NCBI GenBank assembly: GCA_009746045.1
Contig: RPFO01000082.1
Coordinates: 2,444,506 to 2,508,505, forward strand
Length of the DNA stretch: 64,000 nucleotides
Reading direction: 5' to 3'
From: Mesostigma viride
Taxonomy: Eukaryota > Streptophyta > Mesostigmatophyceae > Mesostigmatales > Mesostigmataceae
The notes beneath the pieces are model-generated. The model ran no database searches. It was not told the DNA's origin and worked only from the letters and a program-made list of their open reading frames with translations. Numbering within the stretch: the stretch's first letter is position 1; each line of letters starts with the position of its first letter. The position numbers and the translations under genes were made by a program. Positions 23,701 to 32,462 of this stretch are shown here, piece after piece.

Positions 23701-26700
23701 GGCGGCGGGCGGCGGCGGGCGGGCGGGCGGGCGGGCGGCGGGCGGGCGGCGGCGGCGGGCGGGCGGGCGGGCGGGCAGGCGGGCGGGCGGCGGGCGGGCG
23801 GGCGTGCGGGCGTACGTGCGGGCGTGCGTGCGTGCGACGGCGGCGGGCGGGCGGGCGGCGGGCGGGCGGGCGGCGCGGGGCGGGCGGGCGGCGCGGCGGC
23901 GCGGCGGGCGGGCGGGCGGGCGGGCGGGCGGGCGGCGGCGCGGCGGGCGGGCGGGCGGCGGGCGGCGGGCGGGCGGGCGTACGGGCGGGCAGGCGCGGGC
24001 GACGGCGGGCGGGCGGGCGGCGGGCGGGCGGCGGGCGGGCGGGCGGCGGGCGGGCGGGCGGGCGGGCAGGGCGGGCGGGCGGCGGGCGGCGGGCGGGCGG
24101 GCGGGCGGGGGCGGGCGGGCGGGCGGGCGGGCGGCGCGGGCGGGCGCGGCGGGCGGGCGGCGGGCGGGCGGGCGGCGGGCGGGCGGGCGGGCGGCGGGCG
24201 GGCGGGCGGGCGGGGGCGGGCGGGCGGGCGGCGGGCGGGCGGGCGGGAGGGAGGGCGGGAGGGAGGGCGGGAGGGAGGGCGGGAGGGAGGGCGGAGGGCG
24301 GCGGAGGGCGGGAGGGAGGGAGGGAGGGAGGGAGGGAGGGAGGGAGGGAGGGAGGGAGGGAGGGAGGGAGGGAGGAGGGAGGGAGGGGGAGGGAGGGAGG
24401 GAGGGAGGGAGGGAGGGAGGGAGGCAACAGGGACCCAGCACCGCCCAGCGGACAGTCCCAGGCGATACAATACACAGTGAGCCAGCATGTGGTCGGTTGG
24501 TCAATGGTTATCACTTGATCACAGCACCCCCAGATGCGGGTTGCCCCCAAAAATTCGATATTGAGTACCTGGTGATCAGCTCGTGCTAAATGAAACAGCG
24601 AACTATCGGTGAACTATACAGTAGTCAATATACTGTAGTCAATAATAGCACAACACTGGTCTTGCCCTAGAGAATTTTTTACAGAGTCGACAGTGGCCCC
24701 TTGGCGGATGACCCCCCCCACTTACAAGGGCAAGAGGTCACAACAAGGTGCCCCCAGTGGAGCACAAACAATTTTCCTATGTGAGGCAAGCAGACAAGGT
24801 GCGGGGGGGGGGCACACGAAAGCACAGGGCAGGGCAGTCAGCAGGGCAGTGAAAGGGCAGGGCCCACCGACGCACCATTGGTAGCTGCTCCCCACAAAGT
24901 CCCGTTTGGCATCCTCCAAGCCAGCAAGAACATCCCAGTAGAGTGGAAGGGTCGTGGGCAACATGGCCATCACACGCAGGTGCACGGAGGAGCTGTTGAA
25001 ACAGGGGCAACCGCCGGGCGACACGTCGGCCACGCCCGGATCGCCACACACTGGGTATCCCTCCTCGCGGCAGGCCTCGCGCACCATGTCCTCGGCCGTC
25101 ACCTGCAGGAGCGTAGGCGCGCACGCACGCGGCAGACGGAGGGAGGCAGGTAGGCGGGCGGTCGGTCGGGCAGGCAGGCCGGCGGGCGAGCATGGGTGGG
25201 TGGGTGGGTGGGTGGGTGGGTGGGTGGGTGGGTGGGTGGGTGGGTGGGTGGGTGGGTGGGTGGGTGGGTGGGTGGGTGGGTGGGTGGGTGGTGGGTGGGT
25301 GGGTGGGTGGGTGGGTGGGTGGTGGGTGGGTGGGTGGTGGGTGGGTGGGTGGGTGGGTGGGTGGGTGGGGTGGGTGGGTGGGTGGGTGGGTGGGTGGGTG
25401 GTGGGTGGGTGGGTGCGTGGGTGGGTGGGTGGGTGGGTGGGTGGGTGGGTTAGTGAGGGAGGGAGAGAGGGAGGGAGGGAGTTGCGTGCCATGCACGGGG
25501 GCATGATATGGAGTACAGTCATTCACGCCTTAAGTTGGGTTCGAGGTTTGACTCGGGTCAACCCAACTTAAGGCGTGAACACAACTCTAGGCATTGAATG
25601 GCTCTACCATAATGTACTCATTTGAATTTGAACTAAAGATACTAAAACATACTATTCTGAACTTCTTTTAACTTAAAATGCCGAAATCCTATTCAACCCA
25701 ACTTAAGGCGTGAACACAACTTGAGCCAACCCAACTCAAAGGCGTGAATGACTAGACTATACCAGCATTTTCGTCCTGTCAAGCAATGAGGCACCATGCG
25801 CCAAGCGACATGCACCAGGGAGTGATGAGCACGACAGGTGGCAGTGTGAGACCTCGATGCGTCACGACCGCGTTGTGTTGTAAAACAGTCTCGTTTTAAC
25901 CACCCATGGCAGGTGCATACTAACGTGCCTGCCTATGAGTGAGGCCGCATGGCTAGAAAAATGGTACGCTTCCTCCACCCTAAAAGGTAGGGTTGTACCG
26001 AATAGCGTTTTGGCTTGCCGAATCGGATACTCGGACCAGGGGGGTGCCCCGAACCCGATGCCGAATATATTTGGAGCCTCCCGATACCGATACCGAATAT
26101 GTTCGGAGCTGAAGGGCCCTTCCCGAATCGAACACCGAATAGTTCTCCGAACTATTCGGACGCCGATCGAATAATGACGACAGTAGCTACTATAACGTAT
26201 TAGGTAGACAACTTGTATCATTTATATTAATGAGACTTACATTAATTATTTTGTATCAATTATATATTGAGATACACTTAGTGTTTAATACTTTAGACGA
26301 GCACAGTTGCCTTCCCTGCATAGTGCATTCAGCTTTTGGGCGTTGGCCTAACTCTGAGTCGGCGGAGGCATGACCGCGCCAGCTGGTGAGTGGAGGCTGG
26401 AGGCTGCGCCGCCCGCTAGTAGGGGTACTAGGTACTATTCGATATTCGGAACTACGAATATATTCGTCGAATAGTGGGGTGTCCCGATTTCGATACCGAA
26501 CATATTCGGAAGTAGAGCTTGCCTCCCGATACCGATACCGAATATGTTCAGACGGACAGACCGTTCGCCGTATACTGAACATATTCGGTGTTCGGTTCGG
26601 TATTCGGGGGATATTCGGTATTCGGAACACTATTCGGTACAACCCTACTAAAAGGGGACCGTGCGGGTGCCAGTGCTAGAGCAAAGGTGGCAAGTGCCAA

Positions 26701-29700
26701 GGGTGCTCATGACCAGCAAGGCCAAGCAATGCAGCCACAGCCTCTGTGGAGACGACCTGGTCCATGGGCTCCACCTGGCGGCAACCAATGGCAGCAACCA
26801 CCTGGCAGGAACCACCTGGCAGCAACCACCTGGCGGCCACCACCTGGCAGCAACCACCTGGCAGCAACCACCTGGCAGCCACCACCAGGCAGCAACCACC
26901 TGGCAGCAACCACCTGGCAGCAACCACCTGGCAGCAACCACCTGGCAGCAACCACCTGGCAGCAACCACCTGGCAGCAACCACCGGCTCCGCCATGCACG
27001 GCGACGTCCATCACAGAGGCAGAGGGCATGCCAGCCATGACCAAGGAGGGACCGGTGGAGGCAACAACCGGACGGTCCCTACTCGGTCTTATCTATCTTC
27101 TACTAGTAGTATAGGTAATATGGGCCGAAAAGTTCCACCGATTACGCCATCAATTACTGGTCAAAACGCTAACCATGGACCATGCATTTCTGAAGTATCT
27201 TGTATCTTCTATATTCTACAGTATCCACCCTTACGATTGCGGAAACTATATATTCTACAGTATCCTACTATCTATTCTACAGTATCCTACGATCTATTCT
27301 ACAGTATCCACCCTTACGATTGCGGAAACTAGTACCGTCACTCGTGCCATATGTTGGGTTTGCTTACTTTGGGTTCACGCCTCAAGTTGGGGTTGACCCG
27401 AATTATACAGCGAACCCACCTTAAGGTGTGAATGACTGTACATTGGCTACATCATGACTGTACGTTGGCTACATCATGACTGTACATTGGCTACATCATG
27501 ACTGTACGTTGGCTACATCATGACTGTACATTGGCTACATCATGACTGTACATTGGCTACATCATGACTGTACATTGGCTACATCATGACTTCAATGAAG
27601 GAATAGCAAAGCAGTAATTGTAGCTTAACAGTACGGGGCGCATCCGACCCCAACTAAAACAAGCCGCTGTTTGTCGTCTCCGCCCCCCCCCTCCCCTTCC
27701 ATTGGCGCCCCTCCACCCCCCAACCCGCTCTCACCTGCCCCTGAAACAGCAACCGCGGGGTGGGCGCGACATCGTTCGCGAGCGCCTCCCCCGTCTGCAG
27801 CTCGTACGCGGCCAGGGCGACCGCCGCGTACGCCTCCGAATAGAATGGCTGGTCCACGATCGTGAGCGGGGAGCCGGCGCGCACGCCCTGGAGCAGCTCC
27901 AGGGAGGACTCGAACACCGCCACGTGGGCCCCCGCGAGCACCCCCATCGTGAAAGCGGCCGTGGAGACGATAAAGTGCATGCGAGCGTCCATCACGATCA
28001 GCGCAGTCATGTTGGACGGCACGCCCGCCACCGCCAGCTCATCAGAGATCTCCGTCAAGGCCAGCTGCAGCGCCGATATCGAGCGGTAGTAGAACCGTGC
28101 TACCGCGACACAGGTCGACCCTTCCAGCGCGGCCTGAAGCGCGGCGCACCGGTCCTGGAAGGCTATATTGTCCTTGTTAGTGTAGATGCAGAAGGCACGG
28201 CGGGTGCCCAGTGAGAGCAGGCGCGGCGCCAGCTGGCGTGCCAGGGACTCCTCGGTGGCGCCGATGTGGTGCACCAGCGCCCGGCCATCCGCATCCGTGG
28301 CGCCTTGGATCGCAGAGGCCAGCACCGCGGCGTCCCGCAGCTGGTTGAGGAGCGCCGCGGACGTGCTGCCGACAATGTACAAGGGGATGCCGCGCGCGAT
28401 GGCTTCCAGGAACACGCTCGTGTACTGCGGGGGAGGCGAAAAAGCCGCCGAGAAAAGCACGTCCCCGAAAGGGAACCACGCAGCAAAGGGAAGGGAAGGG
28501 CAGGGCAGGGCAGGGCAGGGCAGGGCAGGGCAGGGCAGGGCAGGGCAGGGCAGGGCAGGGCAGGGCAGGGCAGGGCAGGGCAGGGCAGGGCAGGGCAGGG
28601 CAGGGCAGGGCAGGGCAGGGCAGTGTGTGTGGGGGGGGGGGGGGAGAGAGAGAAAAGCTTGATTTCAACAGGCTAGCCAGGCGTGTTCCGCTTTGAAAGG
28701 GAAATCAAGTGGCCGGGCGAGGTGGGCGACTCACCGTGGCCCCACTTCAAACACACGCACAGCATGTACTGCACCAACTTCCATTGATGCAGTTAAGGTG
28801 CACACATGTTTGACAAAAGAGCGTTGATGTCACAAATAATGTGCATACACACATTCCCATTATTACCATGACCGCGGTATTAATATTAGCTCTGAGAAGA
28901 TAGATCCGATTCCCACTGACTGCAAAACCTTGACAGTAAAGCCACATGCGGGGCACCCCGCGCACACGTGAAGCAGAACGCGAAAAAATACTCCGGATGA
29001 CCACCAAGCATTCCGCAGCAAGTCCGTGGCACAACAAGCGCAGGCGCGCATGGCCCAAGTGGCAGGTGGAATGCAGGGTGCCGATGTGGCGGGAAGAAGC
29101 ATCCTATCGTGCTCGAGTGCCTAATTCCGGCGTGGCAGTGTGGCAGCGACCAATATGGCACGTCATACCCCCTCCCTGTCTACATTTAGCGCACCATGTC
29201 CGAGTAGAGTGTGGCCACGATGGCGCTGACAGGGGCTTCGGGCGAGACGACATCGAGCAACAGACGAGACGTCGAATCCGCCTGCACAGGCGCCGGAGAC
29301 CAATCAGGCGAGATGGTTGGGACAGGGAGCCAATGGGAGAGGACAAATCAGAATGGACCACTGGGAAAGGACCCATGGGAAAGGGCCAGAGAGAAAAAGG
29401 GCACTGTGAGAAGGCAGATGTCAAGGGGCATATGAGACCGAAAACAGAATGGGAGGTCTTTCTTGGTTTCCTTGTATTTGGAAGGGCGGGGTAAAGTTGC
29501 GGCCACCTAAAGCCAAGCTAGAGAGGACCGGGGGCATGAACGTCATTATGGGTAATGCAGCAGAACAAGTAAGTAAGCAGAACAAGTAAGTAAGCCGAGT
29601 CGAGGCGCGACCGTGCGCGGCTGCTGGACAAAACATGGCAGGCAAGGCGGGCGCCGTGTCCGGGGGCTAGACGCGCCCATGTTGTTAACGCCGGCGGGGG

Positions 29701-30026
29701 TGGTATACCTTAAAGGGGTGATAATAGGAGAGGCGCAAACTTCGCTCGCGGGCGGCCTGCTCTGCTCCGCCTGATAATTGAAACTCCGTGTAGCTTTGTG
29801 TGTTCTCGAGCTGGATCGACACATATTCCGCGTGGTGCACGAAGGCAACGCGCGCTGTTGTACGGTCCACGCATGAACAGAAGCAAGGACAAACTGCGCA
29901 TGGACAGGTACTGGCCGCGGTGTGCCCGTAACAAAAAGCCAGGAGTGCAAGGCTTTGCAGTAAGCTACAGGCTATGGAGGGATGCCTCGGGTGACTCTGC
30001 CGGCATCGCCGTATACTAGGCTCCAT
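14737..30026 (-). CDS. Receptor-type class III nucleotide cyclase, ten exons
   Basis: Exons (minus strand, in transcript order): 29709-30026, 29195-29281, 27735-28424, 24876-25102, 22480-23362, 21091-21669, 19743-19814, 18077-19095, 15396-15633, 14737-15093. All nine introns are GT-AG and every junction keeps frame, giving about 1489 residues. The start at 30026 precedes a basic then hydrophobic stretch (residues 1-39) that looks like a signal peptide. Domain order is two periplasmic-binding-like domains, an EGF-like cluster, one membrane span, then two class III cyclase domains. The predicted product is a plasma-membrane receptor that binds a small ligand outside and makes cAMP or cGMP inside. 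Exon 1 and the final exon are least certain; a donor-like GTGAGC near 14787 could lead to a further exon. No promoter is identifiable. There are no neighbouring host genes within the window on this side. Confidence 0.88.
15123..15146. repeat. Poly-G run in intron 9
   Basis: An uninterrupted run of 24 G on the plus strand (C on the transcript) lies in the 302-bp intron between exons 9 and 10, just upstream of the acceptor. Its length may be unreliable in assembly. Confidence 0.85.
16171..17880. repeat. 30-bp minisatellite, 57 copies, in intron 8
   Basis: Fifty-seven near-perfect 30-bp units (core caaggactggtcatgcaa plus tcgatacctc) fill most of the 2443-bp intron 8 of the cyclase gene. Variation is almost confined to two sites: catgCAA/GAA/GGA and tacCtc/tacTtc. 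The unit length is a multiple of three and stop-free in several frames on both strands, which creates long artificial open frames of 600-690 codons. Position inside a well-supported intron argues against coding. Homogeneous units suggest recent expansion or gene conversion. Confidence 0.95.
19096..19742. repeat. Intron 7 with G-rich and C-run tracts
   Basis: The intron begins with G-rich irregular repeats of aaagggggtcaacaggggg type (19115-19240). It contains a run of about 18 C at 19322-19339 followed by (AC)n. No coding sequence is seen. Confidence 0.6.
19870..20258. repeat. 44-bp tandem array in intron 6
   Basis: About nine copies of a 44-bp unit (containing acgttaacgagaacaagg, tgtagagcaacagggata and cggatag) lie in intron 6 just upstream of exon 7. 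Copies differ at one or two bases. A shorter duplication (ggatcacagtaccagcaata) follows at 20282-20356. Confidence 0.9.
20400..21090. other. Rest of intron 6
   Basis: No gene is seen. The last 200 bp before the donor contain irregular repeats around acttaca/cgtgagcac. Confidence 0.5.
21091..21669 (-). other. Cyclase exon 6: EGF-like cluster and membrane span
   Basis: The 193-codon exon finishes the second binding domain. It then shows a cysteine-rich module (C..TAGCGANG, CSGRGACQFPN, GWCVCEPGVKGSLCE; residues about 805-858) resembling an EGF-like fold. A single hydrophobic helix follows (LLKWLLMGGGLLLVSAVTL; about 871-890) with a basic stop-transfer segment (RRKLLKAKRRR). The exon ends LTVVLTD, where the first cyclase domain begins; its last residue is the first metal-binding Asp (about 928). 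The donor is GTAAGT, a consensus site. Confidence 0.8.
21865..22300. repeat. 61-bp tandem array in intron 5
   Basis: Seven copies of a unit containing cgacccgttgctattact, gctgtgacaacctaccac and atggtccctatcatccac fill most of intron 5, between exons 5 and 6. Some copies lack one or two bases (60 bp). Confidence 0.9.
23445..24423. repeat. Near-1-kb (GGGC)n then (GGGA)n tract in intron 4
   Basis: A pure G-rich plus strand, GGGC/GGC units to about 24245 then GGGA units to 24423, fills intron 4. Because the gene runs on minus, the transcript is C rich and the template strand is G rich. The long Pro/Arg/Ala and Gly/Arg frames here are artefacts of composition. Confidence 0.95.
25195..25455. repeat. 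(TGGG)n tract at start of intron 3 acceptor side
   Basis: About 260 bp of GTGG/GGTG units with a few shortened steps lie 90 bp upstream of exon 4 in the transcript. The tract is followed by (GGGA)n to 25480. Confidence 0.95.
25516..25753. mobile_element. pogo/Tigger-like MITE in intron 3
   Basis: Left end CAGTCATTCACGCC is preceded by TA (25514-25515). Right end is GGCGTGAATGACT, its near-perfect inverse. Sub-terminal copies of aacccaacttaaggcgtg occur inside both ends. At 238 bp with no coding capacity it is a MITE related to the element at 1650-2572. Confidence 0.75.
25988..26647. mobile_element. hAT-type MITE in intron 3
   Basis: Perfect 18-bp terminal inverted repeats (TAGGGTTGTACCGAATAG and its inverse) are flanked by the 8-bp duplication CTAAAAGG at 25980-25987 and 26648-26655. 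An 8-bp duplication and YAGGG-type ends are the hAT signature. The 660-bp interior is rich in ATTCGG/CCGAAT motifs in both orientations and has no transposase. Confidence 0.9.
26797..26985. repeat. 14-bp tandem array in intron 3
   Basis: About 13 copies of cacctggcagcaac with a few variants. Because 14 is not a multiple of three, all frames read a similar Trp/Gln/Pro/His-rich repeat; it is intronic and not coding. Confidence 0.9.
27205..27332. repeat. Irregular tandem repeat in intron 3
   Basis: Four copies of tctattctacagtatcc, two of them followed by acccttacgattgcggaa. The array is a local duplication within the intron. Confidence 0.7.
27364..27439. mobile_element. Short pogo-like MITE remnant
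   Basis: The block starts ttcacgcctcaagttgggg and ends ccttaaggtgtgaatgactg, followed by TA. These are the inverted ends of the element family at 25516-25753. Only about 76 bp remain. Confidence 0.6.
27431..27591. repeat. 22-bp tandem array grown from a MITE end
   Basis: Seven copies of tgactgtacattggctac plus atca (one or two with acgttgg) begin inside the right terminus of the neighbouring MITE. The unit is the MITE end plus flank, so the array arose after insertion. Confidence 0.85.
28492..28622. repeat. (AGGGC)n array in intron 2
   Basis: About 26 copies of the 5-bp unit, almost perfect, follow the acceptor side of exon 3. A G-run (28631-28642) and (GA)n follow. The transcript strand is CCCTG-rich. 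Confidence 0.95.
28643..29194. other. Rest of intron 2
   Basis: No repeat or gene is obvious. Donor-like sites exist (for example before 28735), but an extra exon here would break the frame that exons 2 and 3 share. Confidence 0.5.
29282..29708. other. Intron 1
   Basis: A-rich and G-rich intron of 427 bp with a twice-repeated gcagaacaagtaagtaag at about 29560-29596. No other feature. Confidence 0.6.
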
Positions 30027-30654
30027 GGTAAAAAAAAGGCCGGCCAGCTGCCGAGCATTCTACATTTCCGGCATAATCCGCAGAGGTCCGTATTCCGCGA
30101 TACCCGGCAGCCATTGCATCTTCTAGCCAGCTGCAATGCTAATGACCCTCAAAATACCTCTCACCGGCTTCGTGACCGCTCCATAAGCTCGAGCGGGGTT
30201 ATGAGGTCAGGTACACCTAGTTCATTCTTTCGGGATAGCATCAGCAACCATAAAAATGTGCCCAGCAAAAAGGGCAAATGGCATCAACGACGGGCATCTC
30301 AAGTGGGGAAAAAGCTGACATGGCTACATGCTCCTCGCCCACCATTCCTAGCGCACTCCGCAGCCAAATGGAAGGCAGGTCGAGTGCAATAATTGATATC
30401 AATGATCCCGAGCATCCGGGTTCAAAGCGGCTGCTGTCAGATACGCGGGGGAACCACAGGATGACGCCAGAGTGGGTTCCCACTTCCCGTGAAACCCTGG
30501 TGAAACCATAAATCAGGGCCTGAGAACAAGGAATCTACTGTCAACATGTCTTGTGCTTGAAGGATAACGGCTAGGAACGGAATTTTCGTACACAGCACAA
30601 AGAGCCGTATACCGGCGCCAGGTACAAGGTGCTCTGCTGACAACAGGTGAGTGT
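30027..30654. other. Upstream of cyclase gene, no gene seen
   Basis: This stretch should hold the cyclase promoter and 5' untranslated region. No TATA-like or other regulatory motif stands out. Confidence 0.4.
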
Positions 30655-31000
30655 TTACTTTGTGACGGACAACTGGCGCTCGGCGTTGAGTTGAGGTGAG
30701 TTTATTCCCGGCCAACCGGCGCTCGGCGTTGAGTTGAGTTTCTTCCCGCGCCAGTGGTCCGACAGGGTCATTACACTCGACTGGTCCGGTATTTCTTATT
30801 CCGGGGCCCAATGGCCGGCGCCGCGCCAGACTCGCCCGCCTTTGGGCTTTGGGCGTCTTGGAATTGGGCTTTGGGCGTCTTGGAAGTTGGCTTTGGGCGT
30901 TTGCGCTTTTGGATTTCTACACTACACTGGTACTACGTAAAAAAGCACAGACTGGTGCAGCGTAACATCCATACAACGTAAAATTACCGCCGCACATGAG
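30655..31000 (+). repeat. Interspersed repeat with TTTGGGCGTCTTGGAA units
   Basis: A roughly 280-bp segment is repeated in inverse orientation at 38956-39230. It contains near-copies of tttgggcgtcttggaa, preceded by gttgagttgagttt and cgcgcc blocks. It ends around ctacgtaaaaaagcacagac. No conserved frame. Confidence 0.7.
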
Positions 31001-32454
31001 GCCGGCAGCAATAAACTGGCAGCCAGCAAGAACCGGACAATGGCGTCGGTTGCTGGTATTTCACTTACACTTCACAGACTGCTTTGGAGTTTTGAGCATT
31101 TCCAGGCTAACCGAACTTAACATATTACCACATACAGCCTAGGAGGCTCCGGCGTAGTTCTTAAGCAGGAGCGTCCCGGCCGTTTCCAATGGCGCATGAT
31201 GCATTCAAGCACCGACCATGTGGCTTTTATCTCGACATTATTGCTCATCGTGTCTACATCTTTCGGCGTGCGGGCTAGCACTGACACGAGTGCGCAAGGC
31301 GGTTCTGATCGTGGGACTTCAATCAAGATCTTACGTAAGCTAATTTTTGTACACAAGCGAGGTTCCGAATGATCCAAGGGACCCGGCCCCTCATTATTCG
31401 GCCGCGGGTTCTTCTTATGCATGATGCTGCTGTGGATTGTCCGTGCCGGTAGTCTCTGTTCTACAGTAATGACGCGAATCCGCGTTGTGCTTGATCATGT
31501 AGTCAGCCCTTCGTGTTCATTACCTGTAAACGTGGCAACTTGCACAGCGATGGAGTGTAGGGTAGAGGGTTGTAGACCCGCCCTGCGCACGCCTGTGAGG
31601 GTGCTCCGGTATGTAGTGTGCATCCTTTGTGTGTGTTATCATTAGTTGGCCTACTCACTACCAAGTGGGAGTGTAATTGTTCGTGGTGGGAGTCCTGCCT
31701 TGGATGCCGTCCGCCCCGGCAAGCCCGTCCTCCAGGCAGTCAGGGGAACCACCATTGGGGGGAGGTGGCTCAATTGATGGAGGTGGTAAGCCCCTGCACC
31801 GATTGGCTAGTCGGTCGAATCCCACCAGATGATGTAACTATCACTGCGTAATGGGGAGCTAATTGGTGGTGGCATAGTCATGGGATGCGTAGGTCTACTT
31901 CATGATTACCCGCTATCTTACTTTGTTTTTATCGTGGTCCTCTCTACTGCTGCAAGGGGCTCCCTACCTGTTGGGGGCGGGGGGGGCAGGTTATCATTTG
32001 TTAGTTATATACGCCGTCTCTCAGTGGTGTTACGTCCGTTCGATATGGACTTGCCTACAGAGGGTGGTACTGACGTGTTGATCGGGAGTTCCGGTTGAGC
32101 CTGTGATACATTATTTTTCAATTTGCGTTTCAATTTGCGGTGGTTGATCAAGCATGACTATATGGTTGTCTCCTTGATATGCTGTATAGTTTTCGGAAGA
32201 CACCGACGCACGGCTGACACGCATGGTTGACACTATACGTACCAACTTGATTATTTGGGTGGTTATGCCCTTTCATACGGCTTCACGTTGCATGGCTTTA
32301 CATTTCCCTTCCTTATTTAAGTGAATGACATGGGGAGACATGCTTTAGGACTTGGTGCACTTTGCCTGAGCAAGGTGTGACAATTAATTCACCGCTATAA
32401 ATGTGAATGGACCTGTGAATGGACCAAGTTCGTCGAAACGGGGAAATAACGTTA
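31001..32454. other. Intergenic, no gene seen
   Basis: Only short frames without motifs. A 26-bp stretch containing ggttgtctccttgatat (32160-32185) is a fragment of repeat family X. Confidence 0.45.
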
Positions 32455-32462
32455 CTTGATAC

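Larger units (their letters stand above)
22480..30026 (-). other. Cyclase ectodomain exons 1-5: tandem ligand-binding domains
   Basis: Exons 1-3 (residues about 50-365) read ARVAFVHHAEYVSIQ, FQLSGGAEQAARE, then APVSAIVATLYSDM joined to YTSVFLEAIARGIPLYIVG. This is the first lobe of a sugar-type periplasmic-binding protein (type I). A FCIYTNKDN...DRCAALQAAL segment and a second lobe follow. Exon 4 and exon 5 (about 390-735) start a second, more diverged domain (LRVMAMLPTTLPLYWDVLAG, then ERIPVAVFSAMFAAADTYD) that closes in exon 6 (MYITYMAAVLARQTRGERL). Cysteine pairs in exon 4 and mid exon 5 suit an extracellular location. The ligand cannot be told from sequence. The exon 4/5 junction splits a Trp codon (TG|G), which strongly supports the splice model. 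Confidence 0.8.

Noticed and set aside
23178-24589. Long Pro/Arg/Ala-rich and Gly/Arg-rich frames
   Set aside because: Pure products of the GGGC/GGGA microsatellite in intron 4; all six frames show the same bias.
24722-25571. His/Pro/Thr-rich and Gly/Trp/Val-rich frames
   Set aside because: Artefacts of the TGGG array next to exon 4.
26588-27044. Trp/Gln/Pro-rich repeat protein
   Set aside because: Encoded by a 14-bp tandem array within intron 3; the same motif appears in every frame.
28735-28850. Extra cyclase exon with donor at 28733-28734
   Set aside because: Joining it to exon 3 in the needed phase gives an in-frame stop. The exon at 29195-29281 fits phase and family sequence.
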